Part shown: piece by piece, positions 10,471 to 18,697 of the stretch
Numbering within the stretch: position 1 is the first letter of the stretch
Layout: every line of letters starts with the position of its first letter
From: Candidatus Dechloromonas phosphorivorans
Lineage (GTDB): Bacteria > Pseudomonadota > Gammaproteobacteria > Burkholderiales > Rhodocyclaceae
Direction of reading: 5' to 3'
Assembly: GCA_016714975.1 (NCBI GenBank)
Contig: JADKBR010000001.1
Span: forward strand, 310,001-374,000
Length of the DNA: 64,000 bases
Position numbers and translations under genes: made by a program
The notes under the pieces: generated by a model
The model's input: only the letters and a program-made list of their open reading frames with translations
Told to the model about the DNA's origin: nothing
Database searches by the model: none

Positions 10471-12747
10471 TCAGCTCAAGACCGGTTCGATATGCACCGG
10501 CACGTACTTGTGGAACGGCGTGCGCGTCAGTGGGTCGCAATGGGCGCTGGCCGTCAGCCGGTTGATCTGCGGCCCGAACGGCCCGTTCCCTCCGTAGCGC
10601 TGACCATAGCCATGCGGCAGGGTCGCGGTGCCGCGTCGCAGGTTGTCATTCCATTCGACCATGACCTGAAGTTCGCCTGTTGCCGAGCGACATTTCGCCA
10701 GCGCACCATCGGCCAGACCCAGATGTTGCGCGTCGGCTGGGTGTAGACGCAAGGCCCCGTCGCGGTCCACCTTGCGCCAGGCCGGATCGCGGTAGATCTG
10801 GTTGGCGTTGTAGGCACGACGCTCCCCCGCCATCAAAATGAAGGGGTAGTCGGCCTCCGGGGGCGTTTCCGAGCCCAGTGCGCGCATTTCCGCCAGCATT
10901 TCGGGAATCGCCAGGTGGATGCGGCGGTCGGGATGACGGATCAGGGACCACGTGTCATCGAACGTGTGGACGCTCATCAGCGTCCCGGCGCGCCGTTCGA
11001 GAATGGCGCGGAACAGCGAAGCGCCGAGCGTCAGGTTGTTGCCTTGATGCCCGGCGCGGCGAACGGCGGCAGCGTGACGTTTGGCGTAGGCGGTGGTCAG
11101 TCCGAGCAGCGGAGCCGCCGCCGAAGCATCGTCCGGCAAGGATTGTCCCAAGGTCCGATACATGATCGATGCGGCATAGGGCTGCCAGCGTGGCTTGCGG
11201 CGCAGCGTTGCGGCCAGGGCGGCGAGGAATGCGGCATGCCCGGAGAAACTCGGCTCCAGTCGGGCGATCCGCTCGAGCAACGGGAAGCGCGAAGGGATCT
11301 CGTCCATCTTCTCCAGTAGCCGCGTGTAGATTTCCGCTTCGGGCAGGCTTTCGCCGAGAGGAACGAACAGGGGATGGCGGAGATGGAAGGCGTTTTCCGG
11401 GAATTCCAGATTGAATCCGGTGGCCTCCCATTTTTCGAACTGCGACGCCGCCGGCAGAACATAATGGGCCAGACGAGCGGTTTCGGTCATCGCCACATCG
11501 ACCACCACCAGCAGTTCGAGCTTGCCGAATGATCGCTCATAGGCCCCGGTATCCGCCGCCGTCAGTGCCGGATTGGCGCTGTCGACAAACATCGCCCGCA
11601 CCCGGTCCTCGCCTTCGTGTTCGATCTCGTCGGGCAGAATGTTGGGTGGATAGAGGCCGGAGATCGGGAACATCCGGTGCCGCGCCGTCCGCGGGTATTT
11701 TGGATTGCGCTCGTCACTATGGCCGATCAGGGGAAGCAGGAAGGTATGGAGGTTGTTGCCGCCGCGCTTGCCGAAGTTTCCGGTGACCAGATAGAGCAAC
11801 TTTTCGAGATAGCCGTTGAGGGTGGTATGGAGTGTTTGCTGGATTCCCAGATCGATGCGGACGCAAGCGGTCTTGGCGGTAGCGAAGCCACGCGCCACGC
11901 GCTCGACATCGGCCGCTGCCAGTTCCGTGCGCTGCACGTATTCGGCAACGGGTACGGCCAACAGTTCGCATTCCAGTTCGTCAAAACCGGTGCAATGCTG
12001 CCCGAGGAATTCGCGGTCGTGCAGTCCCCCGCGGACGATGATGGCCAACATGGCCAGCATCAGGAAGGCATCGGTGCCGGGCTTGATCTGCAGATGAATG
12101 TCCGCCTGTCTGGCGGTTTCGGAGCGGCGCGGGTCGACCACGACCATGGTGCGATCCGGATTCTTTTGCAACTCACGCAGCGTATCGCGGGCGTTGGGAA
12201 TGCCATGCGCCTGATACGGATTGGTGCCGATGAACAGCACGTAGTCCGCGTGTTCGACATCTTCAGTGGTATGGCAGGTCTGGTGACCAAAGAGGCGACC
12301 ATTGACCCAGAAATCGCCGGTCTTTTCCTGCGCCAGCGACGAATAGACGAAGCGGCTTTTCATCGCCTTGTGCAGTTGCTGACTATACATGCCGCCCAGA
12401 TGGTTGCCTTGGCCTCCGCCGCCGTAGAATGCAAAGGCCTGTCCGCCATGCTGCTGGCGGATTGCCGTCAGGCGGTGCGCGATATCGTCCAGCGCCTGGT
12501 CCCAACTGACTCGCACGAAACTGCCGTCGGGCTGGCGTTTCAAAGGGTGCCGCAAACGATCTTCATGATCCTGATAGTGTTCGAGGCGGGCCGCCTTCTG
12601 GCAGATATACCCCCTGGACACCGGGTGTTCCTCGTCGCCGCGAATGCGCGTGAACTTCCCGTTTTCTATCGTGACTGCTAGTCCGCAATTGCGCGAACAG
12701 AGGATGCAGGCTGTCTTCTCGGCGTTCTTGTCAGATTCGGACTTCAT
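10471..12747 (-). CDS. Cytoplasmic molybdopterin oxidoreductase (formate dehydrogenase/acetylene hydratase-like group)
   Basis: A 758-residue member of the DMSO reductase superfamily with a complete N-terminal [4Fe-4S] site: C14, C17, C21 (ACILCSRNCG) and C49 (GYICQ). MGD-binding blocks follow (FIGTNPYQAHG, VVVDPRRSETA) and a C-terminal domain carries LHPADAQHLGLADG. There is no twin-arginine signal, so it should act in the cytoplasm. The ATG at 12747 is preferred to upstream ATGs at 12771 and beyond because 12771 sits inside a TetR-type operator and a TATAAC -10 element (12784-12779) predicts transcription from about 12772. The substrate cannot be read from sequence. It is divergent from a TetR gene that probably controls it. 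No partner subunit is encoded alongside. Confidence 0.8.
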   Translation of the reverse strand: MKSESDKNAEKTACILCSRNCGLAVTIENGKFTRIRGDEEHPVSRGYICQKAARLEHYQDHEDRLRHPLKRQPDGSFVRVSWDQALDDIAHRLTAIRQQHGGQAFAFYGGGGQGNHLGGMYSQQLHKAMKSRFVYSSLAQEKTGDFWVNGRLFGHQTCHTTEDVEHADYVLFIGTNPYQAHGIPNARDTLRELQKNPDRTMVVVDPRRSETARQADIHLQIKPGTDAFLMLAMLAIIVRGGLHDREFLGQHCTGFDELECELLAVPVAEYVQRTELAAADVERVARGFATAKTACVRIDLGIQQTLHTTLNGYLEKLLYLVTGNFGKRGGNNLHTFLLPLIGHSDERNPKYPRTARHRMFPISGLYPPNILPDEIEHEGEDRVRAMFVDSANPALTAADTGAYERSFGKLELLVVVDVAMTETARLAHYVLPAASQFEKWEATGFNLEFPENAFHLRHPLFVPLGESLPEAEIYTRLLEKMDEIPSRFPLLERIARLEPSFSGHAAFLAALAATLRRKPRWQPYAASIMYRTLGQSLPDDASAAAPLLGLTTAYAKRHAAAVRRAGHQGNNLTLGASLFRAILERRAGTLMSVHTFDDTWSLIRHPDRRIHLAIPEMLAEMRALGSETPPEADYPFILMAGERRAYNANQIYRDPAWRKVDRDGALRLHPADAQHLGLADGALAKCRSATGELQVMVEWNDNLRRGTATLPHGYGQRYGGNGPFGPQINRLTASAHCDPLTRTPFHKYVPVHIEPVLS

Positions 12748-12770
12748 TTTTTGTGCTGCCGCCTGTAACA

Positions 12771-12797
12771 TAACGGTAGTTATACTAACGGTCGTTA
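12771..12797. promoter_or_regulatory. Double TetR-family operator in a divergent promoter
   Basis: Two near-identical 12-mers, TAACGGTAGTTA (12771-12782) and TAACGGTCGTTA (12786-12797), each have TAAC/GTTA half-sites and start 15 bases apart. They are nested in a larger ACATAACG ... CGTTATGT inverted repeat. The minus-strand -10 candidate TATAAC lies between and over them. The arrangement is typical of autoregulated TetR operators and sits between the molybdoenzyme gene and the tetR gene. Confidence 0.75.
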
Positions 12798-12845
12798 TGT
12801 GATAATTCAAGCCGTTTTTGAAAGTCTCTTGGCCGGAATCACCCA

Positions 12846-13391
12846 ATGCGCTACCCCCCACGACACAAGGAAAGCACCCGCGCCCGTTTGCTGGAGCTGA
12901 GCGGCACTCTGGCCAAAAAGGACGGCTTTGCCAGTACCGGTGTTGACGCGCTGATGGCCGCCGCAGGTCTCACGTCAGGCGCGTTTTATTCGCACTTTCG
13001 TTCCAAATCGGAGCTGCTCGAAGCCATCGTTGAAAGCGAACTGGGCCGCTCGCTGGAGCTGTTGACCGGAAAAACCAATGAACAACTGGTCGTTGTCCTC
13101 AAGTCGTATCTGAGCGCCAGTCACGTCGACGATCCGGCGCAGGGCTGCGCCGTGACTTCTTTGAGTACGGAGGTCGCACGCTCCAGCCTACAGACCAAAC
13201 AAGTCTTCGAGCGCATGATGGTCGCCATGAAGGATGAACTGAGCAAGCATGTGTCAGGGCACAGCGCGGCATGGGTGATGATCTCGCAGATGGTGGGTGC
13301 GGTCATGATTGCCCGCGCCATGGCGTCCGAGCAGTCACGCAACGACTTGCTGGAAGCTGTCATGCAGCAGTGCCAGGAGATGATTCGGTAA
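12846..13391 (+). CDS. TetR/AcrR family transcriptional regulator
   Basis: 181 residues. The N-terminal helix-turn-helix is visible (RARLLELSGTLAKKDGFAST, GVDALMAAAGLTSGAFYSHF), followed by a ligand-binding C-terminal domain containing HVDDPAQGCAV, as in the AcrR/NemR-like subgroup. It is transcribed away from the molybdopterin oxidoreductase gene, with the two TAAC-N4-GTTA operators 49-75 bases upstream of its ATG. The simplest model is a repressor of both genes released by a small molecule or electrophile; the inducer is unknown. Confidence 0.88.
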   Translation: MRYPPRHKESTRARLLELSGTLAKKDGFASTGVDALMAAAGLTSGAFYSHFRSKSELLEAIVESELGRSLELLTGKTNEQLVVVLKSYLSASHVDDPAQGCAVTSLSTEVARSSLQTKQVFERMMVAMKDELSKHVSGHSAAWVMISQMVGAVMIARAMASEQSRNDLLEAVMQQCQEMIR

Positions 13392-13406
13392 GCGACAAGA
13401 AGCAGC

Positions 13407-14126
13407 TTACCAGCTGGCGCCCTGCGCCCCGGGCATGAACTTGATCGGCGCCACATCAGCCTTGCCCAAAGCCAGCTTCCGGCTGATGCGCTGGCTTATT
13501 TGTTCGCGCGACGGCACGGGCAGGCTGTGGATACGGCACAGCAACTCGCGAAAACGGATAAGCCAGACGCGGGTCAGCTCGGCCAATGCGGCATAAAAGG
13601 CCGTGCCGCATTTCATGGAAACCCGCTGGGCGAAGTCGGGGAACCAGTAGCCAATGTGCTCGTCGATGAAATCTGCCGTCTTCTTCGGGTCGACCGCAAC
13701 GTCCGTGACGGTTTGCCGGACATACTGCAGCTGCAGCACGAGATGGTCGTCGAAGCGCCTGCGCCAGTCGGCCGCCCTGAACCCGGCGACCGCGTAGATC
13801 TCGCGCAGCTCGAACATCGGCGCGGCGCAGGCAAGATGGTCGTCGGATAGCCAGACGGATTCGTAGGGCGAGGCGCCCCAATGGTTGTTGAGGTAGATGG
13901 CGGCATAATCGGCAGCAAGTTCGTCGAGGCTGATGCTTTCCCGAAAGGCAGCCGCCATGTTGGCACAGTCTGGCGAGCCGGCCTGGCCAACTGGAAACAT
14001 GGCCAAGCCCCCGGGAAAGTCGACCTGCTTGAGGGCGACCAGCGTTTCGGCGTCAAGTTCGCGGTCATGCAGGCGGATCAACTGGTCAAGATCTTCAGCA
14101 ATTGCTGCGCGCAGTTCAGCTTCCAT
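13407..14126 (-). CDS. TorD/DmsD-type molybdoenzyme chaperone
   Basis: A 239-residue, alpha-helical cytoplasmic protein with the family hallmarks: an LAADYAAIYLNNHWGASPYESVW segment in the first half and the acidic, histidine-containing DPKKTADFIDEHIGYWFPDFA segment near residue 150. Such chaperones bind the Tat signal of a molybdoenzyme and hold it for cofactor insertion. Start ATG 14126 is chosen because it overlaps the end of the Fe-S subunit gene by 11 bases and begins where the helical family fold begins. Its place as last gene of the cluster fits a dedicated chaperone for the Tat-exported subunit at 14795. Confidence 0.8.
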   Translation of the reverse strand: MEAELRAAIAEDLDQLIRLHDRELDAETLVALKQVDFPGGLAMFPVGQAGSPDCANMAAAFRESISLDELAADYAAIYLNNHWGASPYESVWLSDDHLACAAPMFELREIYAVAGFRAADWRRRFDDHLVLQLQYVRQTVTDVAVDPKKTADFIDEHIGYWFPDFAQRVSMKCGTAFYAALAELTRVWLIRFRELLCRIHSLPVPSREQISQRISRKLALGKADVAPIKFMPGAQGASW

Positions 14127-14787
14127 TGACCTTGCCTTTGCTGTGCGGGATGAAGCCAATCGATGGCCGTGTCAAATCCGGGTTGGCCATATTTCTCACC
14201 TGTTTGACGGGCTTGTCGTTGGGGCCGATGGCCTTGGATTTGAGCGTGCCCTTCCAGATATCCTCGATCGGCCCGATGTCGAGAACGCGCATCATGCACG
14301 CCTGCACGCAGTAAGGCTTGCGGCCGGACTCGAGTTCGTCGATGCAGAGGTTGCACTTCTTGACCACCCGCTCCTGTGGATCCCACTGCGGCGCCCCATA
14401 AGGGCAGGCCGCCTCGCATTTGCGGCAGCCGATACACAGCGTCGAGTCGATGTCGACCACGCCATTATCCGCACGCTTCCAGATCGCACCGGTCGGGCAG
14501 GTCGGCAGGCACGCAGGTTCTGCGCAGTGGTTGCACGACATGTTGACCTTGTAGGCGAAGACGTCCGGGTAGCTTCCGCCCTCGATGTACATCACACGCC
14601 TGAGACGTGGCCCCGGCGGCAGTCCGTTCTTGTCCTTGCAGGCGATCTCGCAGGCGCGGCACCCGATGCAATCGACATTGTGATGAACGAAACCGAGTTG
14701 CCGTTTTGCCTTCACCGGTTCGTAGGTCTGCGCCACCTTGCGCCGGATGGCCTGCTCGAGTTCCTTCTTGTCGACCTTGGTGACCAT
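14116..14787 (-). CDS. Four-cluster Fe-S electron transfer subunit (DmsB/PsrB-like)
   Basis: 223 residues with sixteen cysteines in four ferredoxin-type groups: CIGCRACEIAC (from residue 40), CNHCAEPACLPTC, CIGCRKCEAAC and CNLCIDELESGRKPYCVQAC. This is the standard beta subunit of DMSO-reductase-like complexes, carrying electrons along four [4Fe-4S] clusters to or from the molybdenum subunit. It has no signal peptide and is expected to be exported with the Tat-targeted partner encoded 7 bases upstream. The usual membrane-anchor gene (NrfD/DmsC type) is absent; the cluster offers a pentaheme cytochrome instead. Confidence 0.9.
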   Translation of the reverse strand: MVTKVDKKELEQAIRRKVAQTYEPVKAKRQLGFVHHNVDCIGCRACEIACKDKNGLPPGPRLRRVMYIEGGSYPDVFAYKVNMSCNHCAEPACLPTCPTGAIWKRADNGVVDIDSTLCIGCRKCEAACPYGAPQWDPQERVVKKCNLCIDELESGRKPYCVQACMMRVLDIGPIEDIWKGTLKSKAIGPNDKPVKQVRNMANPDLTRPSIGFIPHSKGKVNGS

Positions 14788-14794
14788 GATTGAC

Positions 14795-17368
14795 TCACTT
14801 GTCCCGTCTGAAGATCATCGCGCGCGAGGTCGCCTGAACGTCCCAGCCAGGCCGGTGCTCGAGCGGCGTCTTTTTCAGATCGACGAGGATGGTGTTGTAG
14901 GCGAAAGCGCCGGCCGGGCTCGGCTGATCCAGCGTCAGGAAATCGGGATTGCCGGCACGGTCGGTCCCGTCCTTGGCCAGATCCATCCAGGCGCCTTCGT
15001 GGAGCACGACGACACTCGGCATGCAGCGCTCGGTGACATAGGCGGGTACGACAACCTTGCCGCGCTCGTTCCAGACCTCGACGATATCGCCGGTCTTGAT
15101 CCCGAGTCTTGCCGCATCGCGAGCACTGATGGTGACTTCCTGCTGGTAGGTTTCGCGCAACCAGGGAACGTTATGGAAGATCGAGTGGGTACGCCAGCGC
15201 GGGTGTGGCGTCACCATGTGGAACGGAAATTTCCCGGCTTTCGCGTGGTTGAGCGACTCGAAGGGCTCGATCCATTTCGGGATGTAGGGAATCGCGTAGC
15301 CGTATTGGGTCCTCGTCCAGTCCTTGACGCTGGCCAGCGTCGTCGACAGGATTTCGATCTTCCCTGAGGGCGTTGCGAAGGGAACGCCCTTGCTGATCTG
15401 CTCCTCGAAGGCAACGAGCGGTCTGGCCAGAACGAACTTGTAGACCCCGTGCCGCTTGAAGTCGTCCCACGACATCTTGACGCCCTGGTAGGCCTGCACC
15501 CGATTCTTCCACCAATCTGTCAGGTAGGCTTCGTCGGTGACTTCGTTCTTCTGAAAATAGTCGCGCTCGGCTTTGGGGTTGTAGCGCTTGCCGAAGTCCT
15601 TGACCGAGGTATCGACCTGCTCGATGCGATAGGCGAGTTCGGTGAACACCTGGAAATCGGTCTTCGATTCTCCCAGCGGCTCAATGACCTTCGGCCGGTG
15701 AATGTAATAGTGCCCCTTGTACCAGGGCAAAGCCACATCATGGCGCTCGAAGTGGGTGGCGATCGGCAAGAGCACATCCGCCCACAGCCCGGACGGCGTG
15801 ATGGTCGAATCCATGCAGACCACCAGTTCGAGTTTCCTGATCGCCTGGATCTCCTTGTTGACGTTGGTCAATTGGTTGAACCAGTCCGAGCCTTGCCAGA
15901 AAATCGCCTTGATGTTGGGTATCCTGCCGTCGAGTTCGTCGTCGCGGGGCCAGCAGCCGATCTCCTCGCGCTTGACATTGGGGTAGTTGAGCACGCAATG
16001 CGCCCAGCGGTCGGATTTGATCGAGGCATACCAGACATTGGCATACTCGTCATAGGGGTAGGCGATGGCCTCGGCATGCCAGCCTTTGCCAACACCTTCG
16101 GCACAGCCGCCGAGGATGCCAACATTGCCGGTCATCGCCTGCAGGGCGGCAGCCATCCGACTGTATTGCTCGCCGTAGGAGGCGCGGCCCGGAGCCCACG
16201 ACGCTTTCAGGGCTGCCGGCTTGGTCCTGGCGTACATTTCGGCCAGTTTCTTGATGTCGACCGCGGCAACTCCGCAAATCTTCTCGGCCCACTCCGGCGT
16301 CTTCGGGGTACGGTCGTACTTGCCGAGGATGTAGTCCCTGAAGTTTTCCTTGTCCTTGAACTGCCTCGGCGTCGTCCCACTGTCCATGCCCTGGCAGAAC
16401 TTGTCGATGAACTTCTGATCCTGCCAGTTGTTGGCAAAGATGTGATGCGCCATGCCGGCAAGCATGGCGGCGTCGGTATTGGGCCTGATCGGGATCCACC
16501 ACGCGTCGTAACTGGCGGCGCTGTCGGTGTACTGCGGATCGACGACGACGAACCTGCAGCCCCGCTGCTTGGCCAGCCGCATGTAGTAGAAAGTGTTGCC
16601 GCCGTGGAAGGTGTAGGCGGGATTCCAGCCCCACATGATGATCAGCTTGCTGTGCGCGAAGGCGTCGTCCTCATTGCCGTCGCTGATCGTGCCAAAGGTC
16701 GTGCGCGCACTGAAGGTCGTCCCCTGGTAGCTGGGCACCGACCAGGAGTTGGTGCGGCAGCCGAACATGCCAAGGAAACGGGCGAGCAGGCCTTCGATCT
16801 GGTCGGACTTGTGCAGCACACCGTACGAACTGCCCGCGTAGGCTTGATCGAGAATCGCCGTCGGACCGTACTTCTGCTTGATCTCGACCATTTTCTTCGC
16901 GACATGGTCGAGCGCTTCGTCCCAGCTGACGCGCTTGAACTTGCCTTCGCCGCGCTCGCCCACCCGCAGCATCGGGTAGAGCAGGCGTTCCGGCGAGTAA
17001 AGACGTGAGCGGTAGGAGCGGCCGCGCAGGCAGGCGCGCAGTTGCGGAACCTGCTCGCTGTCATCACCGAATTTTCCGCCCTCCTGATAGCGTCCGTCAT
17101 CGGTCGACAGGCGGACGATGACGTCGCCCTTCTTGTGGGCGACCAACATGTGGCGCGAACCGCAGTTATGGTCGCACGAGGTGACGACGGTGGTGAGTTG
17201 GTCGTCAGTGGGGTAAGGTTCAAAAGCGAAAGCCTTCGCCTCCTGCTCGCCCATCGCGAGTTCGACCAGGCCACTGGTGGTGGCGACGGCGGCGCCGGCA
17301 CTGACCGTCTTCAGAAAGCTGCGGCGCCTCGGGTTCAGAATATCCAGCCAGTTGTGTTTGCTGTCCAT
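14795..17368 (-). CDS. Tat-exported molybdopterin oxidoreductase catalytic subunit (DmsA-like)
   Basis: 857 residues. A twin-arginine signal RRRSFLK is at 14-20. The Fe-S motif region reads C65-x3-C69-x3-H73 ... C113 (SCDHNCGSRH, ACLRGRS): compared with DmsA (C-x3-C-x3-C ... C) the third ligand position is histidine. The ACLRGRSYRSRLYSPERL segment, RVSWDEALDHVAKK and the C-terminal PFHMVTPHPRWRTHS block place it in the DmsA-like branch. Periplasmic location follows from the Tat signal. Genes on either side encode a pentaheme cytochrome, the Fe-S subunit and a chaperone, so it is the catalytic part of a respiratory complex. The substrate is not evident; an S- or N-oxide, or an oxyanion such as tetrathionate or selenate, are all possible. 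Confidence 0.85.
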   Translation of the reverse strand: MDSKHNWLDILNPRRRSFLKTVSAGAAVATTSGLVELAMGEQEAKAFAFEPYPTDDQLTTVVTSCDHNCGSRHMLVAHKKGDVIVRLSTDDGRYQEGGKFGDDSEQVPQLRACLRGRSYRSRLYSPERLLYPMLRVGERGEGKFKRVSWDEALDHVAKKMVEIKQKYGPTAILDQAYAGSSYGVLHKSDQIEGLLARFLGMFGCRTNSWSVPSYQGTTFSARTTFGTISDGNEDDAFAHSKLIIMWGWNPAYTFHGGNTFYYMRLAKQRGCRFVVVDPQYTDSAASYDAWWIPIRPNTDAAMLAGMAHHIFANNWQDQKFIDKFCQGMDSGTTPRQFKDKENFRDYILGKYDRTPKTPEWAEKICGVAAVDIKKLAEMYARTKPAALKASWAPGRASYGEQYSRMAAALQAMTGNVGILGGCAEGVGKGWHAEAIAYPYDEYANVWYASIKSDRWAHCVLNYPNVKREEIGCWPRDDELDGRIPNIKAIFWQGSDWFNQLTNVNKEIQAIRKLELVVCMDSTITPSGLWADVLLPIATHFERHDVALPWYKGHYYIHRPKVIEPLGESKTDFQVFTELAYRIEQVDTSVKDFGKRYNPKAERDYFQKNEVTDEAYLTDWWKNRVQAYQGVKMSWDDFKRHGVYKFVLARPLVAFEEQISKGVPFATPSGKIEILSTTLASVKDWTRTQYGYAIPYIPKWIEPFESLNHAKAGKFPFHMVTPHPRWRTHSIFHNVPWLRETYQQEVTISARDAARLGIKTGDIVEVWNERGKVVVPAYVTERCMPSVVVLHEGAWMDLAKDGTDRAGNPDFLTLDQPSPAGAFAYNTILVDLKKTPLEHRPGWDVQATSRAMIFRRDK

Positions 17369-17377
17369 GATCGCCTC

Positions 17378-18250
17378 TCAGTACCCGCGCTGGACGCTCG
17401 CCGGCAGAGCAAAGCGGGCTTCGCTGACGGTTGGGCGATCCTTGGCCCAGTCGGGAGTTTCCAACGACATGCCCTCCCAGAAATGACGCGGATACCGATA
17501 GCTAATGCGATACCAGGCCAGACCGCCGTGACAGGCGTAGCAAACATCGGCGTTTTTCTGTCCGGCGGCCTCGATTTCGGCTGCCTTGAGATAGGTGACC
17601 TGATGCCGGGTGGTGCGGATTGCCGCGTGGCAGGTGAGGCAGGAACCACCGAACACTTCCCTGCTCTCCGGCCACGGATGGGGCAGTCCCATGACTTTCG
17701 AGTTCATCTGGCCATGACACTTGAGGCAGGTCGTTTCCACATTGACCACCTTGCGCAAGGTAAAGCCGTTGTCGCTCTGGAGCGCCCCGGTGGCCGAAGT
17801 CTGCTGCGCCTCGTCACGCGGATCGTGCCCCTGATGACAGGTATTGCAACTGAGGCTCATCAGTTCCTTAGCCATCGCAGTCGCCAGGTGCCGCCGGTGA
17901 AAGGTCTCCTGCTCGCCACTGTAGGTGCTCAGTCGCTGGTACCAGGCCTTGCTGGTGGCAGCCTTGAGACCCGCCGGCGACGCTTCGCTAACCTTGTCCT
18001 CGAGAACCTCGCGGTGGCAGGCGAGGCACTGATCATCGCGGGCCGTTTCGATGGCCGGCTTGAAATGGATGGGGTCGTAGGTGGCGCGCAGGATGTCCTT
18101 GCTGGCGCTCAAGGCAGGCTGGGTCTGGCTCGCTGTTGGGCCAGACGGTGCCGGACCATGCTGGCGCATCCGCCAGCCGGCGAAGCCGCCGACGATGCTC
18201 GCGCAGGCGACCAGGGCAAGAATCGTGATGCCGACCCTAGGACTTTCCAT
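17378..18250 (-). CDS. Membrane-anchored pentaheme cytochrome c
   Basis: 290 residues with an uncleaved-looking N-terminal hydrophobic segment (about 8-26) and five CxxCH motifs: CLACH (75-79), CNTCH (135-139), CLKCH (175-179), CLTCH (204-208) and CYACH (237-241). Additional histidines (HFKP, RHQVTY, HRRH) could serve as distal ligands. It ends 10 bases before the Mo subunit gene. Within this cluster it is the only visible protein that could link a periplasmic molybdoenzyme to the quinone pool, in the way NapC/TorC-type multiheme cytochromes do, although its motif spacing does not look like NapC. Role inferred from context. Confidence 0.85.
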   Translation of the reverse strand: MESPRVGITILALVACASIVGGFAGWRMRQHGPAPSGPTASQTQPALSASKDILRATYDPIHFKPAIETARDDQCLACHREVLEDKVSEASPAGLKAATSKAWYQRLSTYSGEQETFHRRHLATAMAKELMSLSCNTCHQGHDPRDEAQQTSATGALQSDNGFTLRKVVNVETTCLKCHGQMNSKVMGLPHPWPESREVFGGSCLTCHAAIRTTRHQVTYLKAAEIEAAGQKNADVCYACHGGLAWYRISYRYPRHFWEGMSLETPDWAKDRPTVSEARFALPASVQRGY

Positions 18251-18252
18251 TC

Positions 18253-18564
18253 TCAGTCCTTGCCGGTAGCGCCAGTGTAGAGGCCGCGAATATCATAGCG
18301 ACCGCTCATGTTGGGCTGATTGAATGGCGTGTACCATGCACCCTGATCCCTCAAGAACTCCAGCCCGGCCTGCGGCGCCGAGATACCTTTCAACGCTTGC
18401 GCCTGCCAAATGGCAGTTCGCTCGAAGCTAACGATAACGGATGCCCCGGGCGGGCGGACATCCGGCATCAATCCGGCGATCGGACCTATCTTTTCGGCAA
18501 CAGCCACCCCCGGCATCAATACTGCCAGAAGGGCGCTGAAATGCATCATGGCGGTTTTCCGCAT
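18253..18564 (-). CDS. Small secreted protein of the molybdoenzyme cluster, function unknown
   Basis: 103 residues, with a signal peptide (hydrophobic HFSALLAVLMPGVAVA, cleavage near residue 23). The mature part is about 80 residues and has no cysteine, so it is not a cytochrome. It contains an SFERTAIWQAQALKGI stretch and an aromatic YTPFNQPNMSGRYDI stretch. The family is not recognised. The gene is first in the minus-strand cluster and ends 2 bases before the pentaheme cytochrome gene, so it is presumably a subunit or accessory. The start could be at ATG 18564 or at an internal ATG 18 bases later; no convincing ribosome-binding site separates them. Confidence 0.6.
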   Translation of the reverse strand: MRKTAMMHFSALLAVLMPGVAVAEKIGPIAGLMPDVRPPGASVIVSFERTAIWQAQALKGISAPQAGLEFLRDQGAWYTPFNQPNMSGRYDIRGLYTGATGKD

Positions 18565-18649
18565 TGTCGGTCTTGATCCAGTTCAGCAGCATGCGGCTCC
18601 GCGATGCTGCAACAACAGGCAAACGATAAACCACCGCACGGAATGCCGG

Positions 18650-18663
18650 TTGCTTTACATCAA
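18650..18663. promoter_or_regulatory. Imperfect FNR/DNR-type box upstream of the molybdoenzyme cluster
   Basis: TTGCTTTACATCAA matches TTGAT-N4-ATCAA with one mismatch out of ten half-site bases. It lies between the nirH stop and the first gene of the molybdoenzyme cluster, centred about 92 bases upstream of that start, the same distance as the perfect box before nirS. This suggests control by the same low-oxygen/NO regulator family. Confidence 0.45.
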
Positions 18664-18697
18664 GAACCCGACCTGTCGCGGGAAACAATCGCCGGCG

